NCBI GenBank assembly: GCA_025938055.1 | Contig: JAICQC010000088.1 | Location: 1-12,828 of the forward strand | Length of the DNA stretch: 12,828 nucleotides | Direction of reading: 5' to 3' | Origin: Anaerolineales bacterium | Lineage (GTDB): Bacteria; Chloroflexota; Anaerolineae; Anaerolineales; Villigracilaceae | Part shown: positions 1 to 6,935 of the stretch, one piece after another | Layout: every line of letters starts with the position of its first letter | Position numbering within the stretch: the stretch's first letter is position 1 | Position numbers and translations under genes: made by a program | The notes under the pieces: generated by a model | Databases searched by the model: none | What the model saw: only the letters and a program-made list of their open reading frames with translations | Told to the model about the DNA's origin: nothing

Positions 1-76
1 CCCGGCCTTTTACTTTTAACAGGTGATCCCACGCGCTTTGCGCGTTTGCAAATCTACCAAATCAGGAGTGAATTCC

Positions 77-1168
77 ATGTCCAATTCCAAGCGCGTCTTC
101 AACTTTAACCCGGGCCCCGCTGCTCTGCCCCTCGAGGTCCTCGAAACGGCTCAGGCGGAGCTGCTGGATTTCAAAGGCACGGGCATGTCGGTGATGGAGA
201 TCAGCCACCGCTCGAAGGAATTTGAATCCGTCATCCAGACCGCTGAGACGGATCTGCGCGAACTCTATGGCATCCCTGCCAATTACAAGATCATGTTCCT
301 GCAGGGCGGCGCGACCCTGCAATTTGCCATGCTGCCCATGAACCTGCGCGCGGCTGGCGCTGCGGCGGATTACATTGTCACGGGAACATGGGGCAAGACC
401 GCCATTAAGGAAGCCAGGAAACTTGGCACAGCCCGCGCGGCTGCCAACACGGAGCAGGATGGTTTCAACTGCCTGCCCGCCAGCCTGGACCTTGACCCGA
501 ATGCCGCGTACTTGCACTTTACCTCCAATGAAACGATACATGGCGTGGAATACTTCAGCGAGCCCACTCCGCCCGCCGGTGTGCCGCTGGTTTGCGATGC
601 CTCCTCCGATTTCATTAGCCGCCCCATCGACATATCCAGGTACGCCTTGATCTATGCTGGCGCACAGAAAAACGCCGGTCCCGCGGGAACAACCATCGTG
701 ATCATTCGCGACGATATGCTTGAGCGGACGCCCGAGAACCTGCCCGTGATGCTCGATTACAAAGCTCTGGCTGTCAGCGGATCGCTGCACAACACGCCGC
801 CCGCCTTTGCCATCTATATGGTGGGTCTGGTCTTCCAGTGGGTCAAGAAACTCGGTGGTCTGACAGAGATCCAGAAGATCAACCGCCGGAAAGCAGAGTT
901 GATCTACACGACGATCGACGAGAGCGGCGGCTTCTATCGCGGTCATGCTGCGCCTGAAGCGCGTTCTGTCATGAACATTCCGTTCCGCCTGCCCTCCGAA
1001 GAGCTTGAAGATGTCTTTGTCAAGGAAGCCAAGAGCAACGGTTTGATCGGACTTAAGGGACATCGCTCGGTTGGCGGCATCCGCGCTTCCATCTACAACG
1101 CCATGAGCGTGGAAGGCGCCGAGGCGCTCGTCCAGTTCATGAAGGAATTCCAGAAAACGAACGGTTAA
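77..1168 (+). CDS. serC: Phosphoserine aminotransferase
   Basis: This PLP-dependent enzyme converts 3-phosphohydroxypyruvate and glutamate to O-phosphoserine and 2-oxoglutarate, the second step of serine biosynthesis, in the cytoplasm. The start at 77 is preferred over an in-frame ATG at 23 because AGGAG (64-68) lies 8 nt upstream and the family's N-terminus (FNFNPGPAALP) begins a few residues later. The product is 363 aa, the usual SerC length. Visible family features are the NPGPA loop near residue 11, the SHRSKEF motif (His44, Arg45), a Gly-rich phosphate-binding segment (LQGGATLQF) and the Schiff-base lysine in GAQKNAGPAG at Lys198, the same number as in E. coli. The C-terminal GHRSVGGIRAS segment is also typical. 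A small perfect hairpin (31-45, 6-bp stem, TTT loop) sits in the short leader; its role is unknown. The gene appears monocistronic, since a terminator follows directly. Confidence 0.97.
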   Translation: MSNSKRVFNFNPGPAALPLEVLETAQAELLDFKGTGMSVMEISHRSKEFESVIQTAETDLRELYGIPANYKIMFLQGGATLQFAMLPMNLRAAGAAADYIVTGTWGKTAIKEARKLGTARAAANTEQDGFNCLPASLDLDPNAAYLHFTSNETIHGVEYFSEPTPPAGVPLVCDASSDFISRPIDISRYALIYAGAQKNAGPAGTTIVIIRDDMLERTPENLPVMLDYKALAVSGSLHNTPPAFAIYMVGLVFQWVKKLGGLTEIQKINRRKAELIYTTIDESGGFYRGHAAPEARSVMNIPFRLPSEELEDVFVKEAKSNGLIGLKGHRSVGGIRASIYNAMSVEGAEALVQFMKEFQKTNG

Positions 1169-1196
1169 ACCGTGCTTTAGGAACTGCAATCGAACT

Positions 1197-1230
1197 GCCC
1201 GCTTTCATACGAAGGCGGGTATTCTCTTTT
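1197..1230 (+). terminator. Intrinsic terminator of serC
   Basis: CCCGCTTTC (1198-1206) pairs with GAAGGCGGG (1211-1219) around an ATAC loop. The 9-bp stem contains one T-G wobble, and G1197-T1220 could extend it. It is followed by a T-rich stretch ending in TTTT at 1227-1230. It begins 28 nt after the serC stop codon. Confidence 0.8.
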
Positions 1231-1233
1231 GGT

Positions 1234-1239
1234 TATAAT
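1234..1239 (+). promoter_or_regulatory. -10 box, probable leaderless promoter
   Basis: A perfect TATAAT lies only 6 nt before the ATG at 1246, so a normal transcription start would fall on or next to the A of the start codon. There is no room for a Shine-Dalgarno site. No good -35 is seen at the usual distance, because that position is inside the serC terminator stem. This is inferred from spacing alone. Confidence 0.55.
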
Positions 1240-1245
1240 AGCCAG

Positions 1246-1623
1246 ATGGATTTCTTCCTGCCCGAAGACCATCTTCAGCGGATGACCCCCGAAGAAACTC
1301 GTATAACCTCCCTCTCTGCCGAACCGTATCCGGACGGTTATCGTCTGCGCGTCAACATCGAGATGACACCGTTCCAGCAGCGCCCGCATCTTGAGGTGTT
1401 GCTTAACGATGCAGATGGTGACGAAGTAGCTTCATCGAGTATCGTCGAGCCTCTCGGCTGGAAAATCGAATTTACCATGCATATCCGCGGCGAATTGAAG
1501 AATCCATACACGCTGGAAGCAAAGCTCTTTTATCCCGACGGTCCAGCTGCCGAACCGCAAACATTTACATTTGATGTGAAACCACCTCCGCCTTCAGAGG
1601 CGCCTGGGACGGATGCCACTTAA
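1246..1623 (+). CDS. Uncharacterised 125-aa soluble protein
   Basis: I do not recognise this protein. It has no signal peptide and no membrane segment. It starts with an acidic N-terminus (MDFFLPEDHLQRM). The central part has alternating polar and hydrophobic residues suggesting beta strands (residues 20-50 and 65-115), and it ends in a Pro-rich tail (KPPPPSEAPGTDAT). The pattern of strands, YPDG turns and FTFDV near the end suggests a small beta-sandwich, but this is only an impression. The start is the first ATG after the TATAAT at 1234; no ribosome-binding site precedes it, so the mRNA may be leaderless. The next gene starts 12 nt after its stop, so it probably heads an operon with the two downstream lipoprotein genes and may serve the same envelope function. 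A later in-frame ATG at 1282 is possible but also lacks a clear ribosome-binding site. Confidence 0.75.
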   Translation: MDFFLPEDHLQRMTPEETRITSLSAEPYPDGYRLRVNIEMTPFQQRPHLEVLLNDADGDEVASSSIVEPLGWKIEFTMHIRGELKNPYTLEAKLFYPDGPAAEPQTFTFDVKPPPPSEAPGTDAT

Positions 1624-1635
1624 TCGACGTTCTCC

Positions 1636-3489
1636 ATGCTGAACCTATTTTCCCGCCCCCCGGCGCTGACAACGATTCTGTGCCTTTGCCTGCTCTCGCT
1701 CCTGGGTTGTTCCCCGCAAGTGACAGCGACCCTCGAAACGCCGCTGACCCTTGAACCAACTGCGACAGAGGTGGAGTTTGTCCCGGCTCCTCCAAGGGAC
1801 GCGCGCGAGATCGTCATCTTCTCGTATGAGGAAGACGGTTACGCTCACCTGTTTACCTACATCCCGGAGCTCTTGCCTCTTACGCGGATTACCTCCGGGG
1901 ATTGGGATGATATTACGCCCGCGCCCAGCCCGGATGGTGAACAGATCGCTTTCGCTTCCAACCGCAATGGATTTTGGGATCTGTATCTTTTGGAGCTGGA
2001 AAGCGGCGACGTTACCCAATTGACGGACACACCCGAATACGAAGGAGCACCGACGTGGTCACCAGATGGCTTATTCCTGGCATTCGAAGCCTATGAAGAT
2101 GAAAACCTTAACATTGTGGTAGGTCCCGCCACCGATCCATTGCGTGAGCCGATTCCATTAACGACTTCGCCCTCCTCGGACCATTCCCCTGCCTGGGCGC
2201 CCGATGGACGTCATATCGCGTTCGTATCGGATGGGGAGATCATCGTTGCCGATCTGGACCAGACGGATGGCAGCCGCTTCCGAAACCTGAGCAACACCGA
2301 GCTTGCCTCCGAATCGCACCCGGTCTGGTCGCCGGATGGCAGCCAGCTTGCCTGGGCATCCTCCTCGCAAAGCGTGGGTCGCAGCGGCATCTATATCTGG
2401 GACGCAGACAACGATGTTCCCGGCAACTGGATCGGTGATGGGAACTGGCCCGCCTGGAACGTTACCGGCGATCAGATCATCACGACACTTGCCGCGCCGA
2501 ACGATACCTACCTGACGATCTATTCCATAGATGGCAGGCTTCTTCAGCCTCTCACGCCGTTTCCCGCCGCGAGGCTGCGCGGTCTCACCTGGAGAAACCT
2601 TGTCCTCCCCGAAGAATTGCCGCGCGTATTCCAACAAGCCGCCGACCTGACCCCGGCTCCGCTCTGGGCAGCGAATGCGGAATCCATCTCCGAAGGCGCG
2701 CCGGACCGTTGGTCGCTGGTGGAGTTGGAAGGTGTTGATGCACCGTATCCGCAAATGCATGACCTGACCAATGAAGCGTTTGATGCCCTGCGTGAACGCG
2801 TCCAGTGGGAGGTTGGCTGGGATGCGCTGGCAAGCCTGGAAAATGCCTTTGTCCCGCTTACCACTTCCCTCGACCCGGGCTTTAGCGAAGACTGGCTGTA
2901 TACGGGCCGTGCATTTGCCATTAATTCGTTGATGACCAACGCGGGCTGGATGGTGGCGGTTCGCGAAGATTTCGGCGCGCAGACCTACTGGCGACTCTAT
3001 CTGCGCGCGCAGCTACAGGATGGATCGCTGGGCGAGCCGCTGCGGGATCTGCCCTGGGACTTAAGCGCGCGCTACAACCTTGACCCGAAAATCTACGAGC
3101 AAGGCGGAAAATATAGTGAGGTGCCTCCGGGTTACTGGGTGGATGTCACTGCGCTCGCCGTCCAGTATGGATGGGAACGAGTCCCGGCATTGCCAAACTG
3201 GCGCACGTTCTTCCGTGGGGCACGCTTCACCGAATTTACACTTACTGGCGGGCTGGATTGGTACAGTGCTATGCTCGAACTGTACCCGCCGGATGTGCTC
3301 GTCACGCCGACAAGAGTCCTGCCGCCTACGATTACGCCCTCGCGCACGCCGCTCCCCACCTGGACTCCCCTGCCCACCCGTACACCCCGCCCGACCTTTA
3401 CGCCATCACCCACGCGTTCGCCAACCATCACACCGACTCCGACGGGCACATTACCGGCTTCCCCCACGCCACCGACCGTCATTCCATGA
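1636..3489 (+). CDS. PD40/TolB-like beta-propeller lipoprotein with Pro/Thr-rich tail
   Basis: This is a secreted, lipid-anchored protein of 617 aa. The N-terminus is a lipoprotein signal peptide: a hydrophobic run at residues 10-24 and the lipobox LLGC with Cys25. Residues about 90-290 carry four or five WD40-like/PD40 repeats, with the repeated core xxPxWSPDGxxIAFxS visible near residues 95, 138, 185, 228 and (degenerate) 271. This is the TolB-type propeller, usually a protein-binding platform. Residues about 370-550 form a second Trp/Tyr-rich domain that I cannot name. The last 60 residues (557-617) are almost all Pro and Thr, a flexible spacer common in Chloroflexota surface proteins. The ATG at 1636 has no strong ribosome-binding site; coupling to the gene 12 nt upstream is likely. 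Its stop overlaps the start of the M23 gene (ATGA at 3486-3489), so the two products are probably made together at the cell surface. No enzyme motif is seen. Confidence 0.88.
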   Translation: MLNLFSRPPALTTILCLCLLSLLGCSPQVTATLETPLTLEPTATEVEFVPAPPRDAREIVIFSYEEDGYAHLFTYIPELLPLTRITSGDWDDITPAPSPDGEQIAFASNRNGFWDLYLLELESGDVTQLTDTPEYEGAPTWSPDGLFLAFEAYEDENLNIVVGPATDPLREPIPLTTSPSSDHSPAWAPDGRHIAFVSDGEIIVADLDQTDGSRFRNLSNTELASESHPVWSPDGSQLAWASSSQSVGRSGIYIWDADNDVPGNWIGDGNWPAWNVTGDQIITTLAAPNDTYLTIYSIDGRLLQPLTPFPAARLRGLTWRNLVLPEELPRVFQQAADLTPAPLWAANAESISEGAPDRWSLVELEGVDAPYPQMHDLTNEAFDALRERVQWEVGWDALASLENAFVPLTTSLDPGFSEDWLYTGRAFAINSLMTNAGWMVAVREDFGAQTYWRLYLRAQLQDGSLGEPLRDLPWDLSARYNLDPKIYEQGGKYSEVPPGYWVDVTALAVQYGWERVPALPNWRTFFRGARFTEFTLTGGLDWYSAMLELYPPDVLVTPTRVLPPTITPSRTPLPTWTPLPTRTPRPTFTPSPTRSPTITPTPTGTLPASPTPPTVIP

Positions 3490-4661
3490 GAAGACTTTTG
3501 TCTCGCGGTGAGCGAAGTGAGGGCATGCCTTTTGCCCGAACGCAGGCGAAGCGCTCATTCCGCAATAGCCGCTTCGTTTGCGCAGCACTTAGCGTGATGG
3601 TATTTCTTTTGGTAGCAATTATCCTCGCATCCTGTACTCCTTCATCGCCTACGGAGGAAACAGGCCCGGTGCCAACCTCCGTGATCGCTGGCGCCACCGC
3701 GACCCAGTCCGCGGCGGAGATCGAGGCACAGACACGACCCACGATCGCGCCGTTCCGGTTCGTCCTGCCAACCCCGGGCGCGGAGCCCGTCTCAGGCTGG
3801 CGTCCGCCTCTGTACCCGGTGCCCTGGGCGGTCTCTGCGTACGATCATTTTTACTTCGCCCGCCCCATCGCCGCGGACAACGTTAACTGGCCCCTGGCAG
3901 AATACCGGTATGGAGGCGTCTTTTTCGCGCCGAACATCGTCCACACCGGCGTGGACATCGATGCAGAGGAGGGCACACAGATTCTTGCCGCGGGACCCGG
4001 CACGGTCGTCTCAGCAGACTGGGGCTTGTTCAGCGCGGTGCCCGGCAATGTAACCGACCCATATGGGATGGCTGTGGTGTTGCGACACGACTTTGGCTAC
4101 AAAGGCGAGACGCTGTATACAATCTATGCCCACATGAGCGAGATCATCGCGGTGGTGGGTCAACACGTGGAGACCGGTGACGTACTTGGATTAGTGGGCG
4201 ATACTGGCGTGACGACAGGTCCGCATCTTCATTTTGAAGTCCGCCTGGGTGACAATACTTTTTTCAGAACCTACAACCCCGAGTTGTGGACAGCCCCTCC
4301 ACAAGGCTGGGGGATTCTCGTTGGACGAGTCATGGATGAAAAGGGAGGATTGCTCTATCAACTACCCATCGATGTGCGTCCCATGCCTTCGGAAGTGCCG
4401 TTACGAAAGGTGATTACCTATGCGGAAGGCGCAGTAAATTCAGATCCATACTATCAGGAGAATCTTGTCTTGAGCGATTTGCCCGCCGGGTTATATAAGA
4501 TCATGCTGGAATACAATGATCGTAATATGCAATTCTGGGTGGACATTTATCCGGGTCAGGTCACCTATTTCACGTTCAGCGGTGAAGATGGCTTTGAAGT
4601 CGTCCCGCCGCCGGTTCCCACGCTGGATTTCCTGCCCGGAACGGCAACCGCTGTACCTTGA
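3486..4661 (+). CDS. M23 (LytM-type) peptidase-fold lipoprotein
   Basis: This is a probable peptidoglycan-acting metallopeptidase, or a related regulator, at the cell surface; 391 aa from the ATG at 3486. The start overlaps the preceding stop as ATGA. An in-frame ATG at 3525 is a serious alternative, with a GAGGG nearby but too close. A hydrophobic segment ending in the lipobox LASC places the lipidated cysteine at Cys50 (Cys37 from the alternative start). The M23 domain spans roughly residues 145-265 and keeps all expected zinc and catalytic positions: HTGVD (His153, Asp157), YAHM (His216) and HLHFEV (His247, His249). It therefore looks active, not degenerate. Residues about 275-385 form a beta-rich C-terminal domain resembling a carboxypeptidase-regulatory-like fold, ending in a short Pro/Thr tail. 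It shares an operon with the PD40 lipoprotein. The recA -35 box overlaps its last codons. Confidence 0.9.
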   Translation: MRRLLSRGERSEGMPFARTQAKRSFRNSRFVCAALSVMVFLLVAIILASCTPSSPTEETGPVPTSVIAGATATQSAAEIEAQTRPTIAPFRFVLPTPGAEPVSGWRPPLYPVPWAVSAYDHFYFARPIAADNVNWPLAEYRYGGVFFAPNIVHTGVDIDAEEGTQILAAGPGTVVSADWGLFSAVPGNVTDPYGMAVVLRHDFGYKGETLYTIYAHMSEIIAVVGQHVETGDVLGLVGDTGVTTGPHLHFEVRLGDNTFFRTYNPELWTAPPQGWGILVGRVMDEKGGLLYQLPIDVRPMPSEVPLRKVITYAEGAVNSDPYYQENLVLSDLPAGLYKIMLEYNDRNMQFWVDIYPGQVTYFTFSGEDGFEVVPPPVPTLDFLPGTATAVP

Positions 4662-4685
4662 CGCTCAGAACATCTGTGCTATACT
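4658..4685 (+). promoter_or_regulatory. recA promoter
   Basis: TTGACG (4658-4663) and TATACT (4680-4685) are separated by 16 bp, close to the sigma-70 consensus. Transcription would start near 4692 and give a leader of about 44 nt, with GGAG (4724-4727) placed 8 nt before the recA ATG. The -35 overlaps the final codons of the M23 gene. Confidence 0.8.
4668..4679 (+). promoter_or_regulatory. Putative LexA (SOS) operator in the recA promoter
   Basis: GAACATCTGTGC has the GAAC-N4-GTKC layout of Gram-positive-type LexA boxes (consensus GAAC-N4-GTTC) with one mismatch in the right half. It lies between the -35 and -10 of the recA promoter, where a bound repressor would block RNA polymerase. Family knowledge supports LexA control of recA. 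That this species uses this box is an inference. Confidence 0.6.
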
Positions 4686-4735
4686 TCGCATCTACACAGT
4701 ATTTGTCCCTTAACCTTGTATTTGGAGAGTAAAAC

Positions 4736-5857
4736 ATGTCCCCTCGAAAATCAAAATCCGCCGCTGCTGAAGAGCAGATCGAAATCCCGTCCAGAAACAT
4801 GGATGGTGCCAAACGCGCTGTGCTGGATAAAGCAGTCGGCGATATCCTTAAGCGCTACGGCGATGGCTCCATCATGCGGTTAGGCGAAGCCCAGCATATG
4901 CAGACCGAAGCTTTCCCCACTGGCTCTCTATCGCTCGATATCGCGCTCGGCGTGGGTGGCATCCCACGCGGGCGTATCACAGAAATCTACGGACCGGAGT
5001 CCTCGGGTAAGACGACGATCTGTCAGCACATCGTGGCGGAAGCGCAGCGGATGGGCGGCGTGGCGGCATTCGTCGATATGGAGCATGCCCTCGACCCCGT
5101 CTATGCGGCGCGTGTTGGTGTGGATATCGATAACCTGCTTGTCTCCCAGCCCGATACCGGCGAACAGGCGCTCGAGATCACGGAAACTCTTGTCCGCTCC
5201 GGCGGCGTGGATGTGGTCGTGATTGACTCGGTTGCAGCATTGGTTCCACGAGCTGAAATCGAAGGTGACATGGGCGATCCCTCCATGGGCGTGCAGGCAC
5301 GCTTGATGTCTCAGGCGCTGCGAAAACTCTCCGGGGCAATCAATCAAACCAAGACAGCCGTTATTTTTACAAACCAGTTGCGCCAGAAGATCGGCGTCAT
5401 GTTCGGAAACCCCGAAACAACCACAGGCGGGCAAGCCCTCAAGTTCTATGCCTCTGTGCGTCTCGATGTGCGCCGCATCCAGGCGATCAAGGTTGGCGAC
5501 GAGGTCATCGGTAACCGCACGCGTGTCAAGATCGTCAAGAACAAGGTTGCGCCGCCGTTCCGCACCGCAGAGTTCGACATCATGTTCAACGAAGGTATCT
5601 CGAAGTCAGGCGATGTGCTCGACCTCGCTACCAAGTTCGAAGTCGTTCAAAAGCGCGGCGCCTTCTTCTCCTATGGCGATATCCGTCTCGGTCAGGGACG
5701 CGAGAATGCTAAGGAATTCCTGCGCCAGAACCCTGACCTGATGGCTGAGATCGAAACGGTCATTCGCCAGAAGGCGCTCAGCGGCGAAATCGCTCTTCCG
5801 CTCGACCTGGGAGTGGAAACCGATAGCGGTGCTGCTGCTGTCGAAGAAGAAGTGTAA
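4736..5857 (+). CDS. recA: Recombinase RecA
   Basis: RecA is the ATP-dependent strand-exchange protein that forms filaments on single-stranded DNA, repairs breaks and stimulates LexA self-cleavage. The product is 373 aa. The ATG at 4736 follows GGAG by 8 nt. Conserved parts in order: a charged N-terminal extension (1-24) somewhat longer than in E. coli; the N-terminal helix and [13 protein letters not shown] (39-51); Walker A GPESSGKT (86-93); the catalytic Glu116 in VDMEHALD; Walker B ending in Asp164 (VVVIDSV); loop L1 around [13 protein letters not shown] (177-189); loop L2 with [19 protein letters not shown] (from 224); and an acidic C-terminal tail (EEEV). No key residue is missing and no intein is present. 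It is transcribed from its own promoter and ends at a strong terminator. There is no recX or lexA in the window. Confidence 0.99.
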   Translation: MSPRKSKSAAAEEQIEIPSRNMDGAKRAVLDKAVGDILKRYGDGSIMRLGEAQHMQTEAFPTGSLSLDIALGVGGIPRGRITEIYGPESSGKTTICQHIVAEAQRMGGVAAFVDMEHALDPVYAARVGVDIDNLLVSQPDTGEQALEITETLVRSGGVDVVVIDSVAALVPRAEIEGDMGDPSMGVQARLMSQALRKLSGAINQTKTAVIFTNQLRQKIGVMFGNPETTTGGQALKFYASVRLDVRRIQAIKVGDEVIGNRTRVKIVKNKVAPPFRTAEFDIMFNEGISKSGDVLDLATKFEVVQKRGAFFSYGDIRLGQGRENAKEFLRQNPDLMAEIETVIRQKALSGEIALPLDLGVETDSGAAAVEEEV

Positions 5858-5888
5858 GCGAAGCGATCCTGTGGATAAATGCCCTGTT

Positions 5889-5918
5889 GGGGCGACCCGA
5901 TGGGTAGCCCCTTTTTTT
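5889..5918 (+). terminator. Intrinsic terminator of recA
   Basis: GGGGC (5889-5893) pairs with GCCCC (5907-5911), and ACCC (5895-5898) pairs with GGGT (5902-5905) around a GAT loop, with one G-A mismatch between the two stem parts. Seven Ts (5912-5918) follow. It lies 31 nt after the recA stop, and its T-run directly abuts the ATG of the next gene. Confidence 0.9.
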
Positions 5919-6491
5919 ATGAAGATCATTCGACCACGCTCAGGAGGCTTCGCGGGCATACAACAGGTGTTTGCCGCTGTTTTGATTCTCTTCTTCGTTG
6001 CAGCCTGCTCGCCCGCCTCCACATCGACGCCGTTCCGCCCACCCACCCTGCAGGCGCCACTTATCGAACCTACGTTCATTATCCAACCCACGCAGGAAGT
6101 CGTGGTAGTCGAACCCACGCCCGTGCCAACAATCCCGCCGACCGTAAACCCGGCAGAATGTTCGAACGACCTCAACTTCATTGAGGACCTCACGATCCCC
6201 GACAATATGTTCGCCACATTCGGACTCGCCTTGGACAAGCAATGGCTGGTGGAAAACAGCGGCACCTGCCACTGGACTGCTGCGTACCGCCTGAGGAACA
6301 TCGGCGGGGCAAGCCTGGGCGCGCCGCCGGAGATCGCTCTTTTTCCTGCGCGCGCCGGGACGCAGGCAACCATCCGAATCCTTTTTACCGCGCCTTTTAC
6401 GGAAGGGGTCTATGAAAGCGCCTGGCAGGCAATTGACCCCAATGGAGCCGCGTTTGGCGACCCGATCTTCATCAGCATTGCCGTTCAATAA
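5919..6491 (+). CDS. Lipoprotein with NBR1-type Ig-like domain
   Basis: This is a probable surface lipoprotein of 190 aa. The N-terminus MKIIRPRS, a hydrophobic stretch (18-28) and the lipobox VAAC place the lipid anchor at Cys30. Residues 31-80 are a Pro/Thr/Val-rich spacer. Residues about 81-190 match the NBR1 Ig-like pattern known from many Chloroflexota secreted proteins: QWLVENSGTCHW (Trp109, Cys117, Trp119), a TAPFTEGVYESAWQ segment (Trp169) and the final FGDPIFISIAV strand. Cys81 and Cys117 could form a disulfide. This domain usually binds other molecules and is not an enzyme. The start is uncertain: ATG 5919 begins right at the end of the recA terminator T-run and has no ribosome-binding site, while a good AGGAGG (5942-5947) lies inside the reading frame. 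From that site only ATA (5958) or GTG (5967) are in frame, and both would shorten the signal peptide. Confidence 0.82.
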   Translation: MKIIRPRSGGFAGIQQVFAAVLILFFVAACSPASTSTPFRPPTLQAPLIEPTFIIQPTQEVVVVEPTPVPTIPPTVNPAECSNDLNFIEDLTIPDNMFATFGLALDKQWLVENSGTCHWTAAYRLRNIGGASLGAPPEIALFPARAGTQATIRILFTAPFTEGVYESAWQAIDPNGAAFGDPIFISIAVQ

Positions 6492-6566
6492 GGAGGTCTT
6501 CCAGGAACAACATACCTGGTCAGTGGTCATTTTTCAACTCAGAGAATTTAATCTTTTGGAGGAACT

Positions 6567-6935
6567 ATGCCCACACAGTCTGATCTCCCCCTTGTGTTCG
6601 AACAACTGAAAAATATCCTGAAGCCGCACGCGGAAAAGCTGACCCTCAAAACAGACACGCCTGAGGCCTACTATCTCGACGGTCCCTACAGCGAGAAATG
6701 GAAGAAGGAGCTCTTCTTTGGCTCAGCGCAGATCAAGAAGAACTATGTCTCGTTCTATTTGATGCCCGTTTATATGTATCCTGAGTTATTGAAGGATATT
6801 TCACCTGAATTGAAAAAGCGTATGCAGGGAAAATCCTGCTTTAACTTCAAGAAAGTGGAACCAGTTTTATTCGAGGAACTCGCGCTGCTGACACGTAGAG
6901 GCGCGGAAAAATTTAGAGAGGAGAATAGACAATGA
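6567..6935 (+). CDS. Conserved uncharacterised 122-aa protein, possibly DUF1801-like
   Basis: This is a small cytoplasmic protein without signal peptide or membrane segments. The ATG follows a strong GGAGG (6558-6562) by 4 nt. The central stretch (ELFFGSAQIKKNYVSFYLMP, about residues 48-67), the MYPELL segment and KGKSCFNFKKV-like end (KRMQGKSCFNFKK near 85-97) resemble a family I recall as conserved hypotheticals, sometimes filed with DUF1801/YdhG-like proteins. The assignment is tentative and the function is unknown. Its ATG and stop form an ATGA overlap with the following hydrolase gene, so the two are almost certainly co-transcribed and translationally coupled. A weak promoter may lie at 6524-6552 (TGGTCA, 17 bp, TTTAAT). 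Confidence 0.8.
   Translation: MPTQSDLPLVFEQLKNILKPHAEKLTLKTDTPEAYYLDGPYSEKWKKELFFGSAQIKKNYVSFYLMPVYMYPELLKDISPELKKRMQGKSCFNFKKVEPVLFEELALLTRRGAEKFREENRQ

Noticed and set aside
62..1189. 375-aa open frame on the minus strand
   Set aside because: It is fully antisense to serC, has no family resemblance and arises from the codon bias of the GC-rich gene.
2158..2760. 200-aa open frame on the minus strand
   Set aside because: It is a shadow of the PD40 lipoprotein gene, whose repeats are unambiguous.
3171..3485. Upstream in-frame extension of the M23 gene
   Set aside because: It overlaps the PD40 lipoprotein in another frame and would put 105 residues before the signal peptide; the ATGA start at 3486 is far better.
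3304..3486. Repetitive ACG/CCC-rich DNA as a possible repeat array or CRISPR
   Set aside because: It simply encodes the Pro/Thr-rich tail; there are no regular repeat-spacer units.
5606..6373. 255-aa open frame on the minus strand across recA and the lipoprotein gene
   Set aside because: It spans the 3' end of recA, its terminator and another gene, with no recognisable motif.
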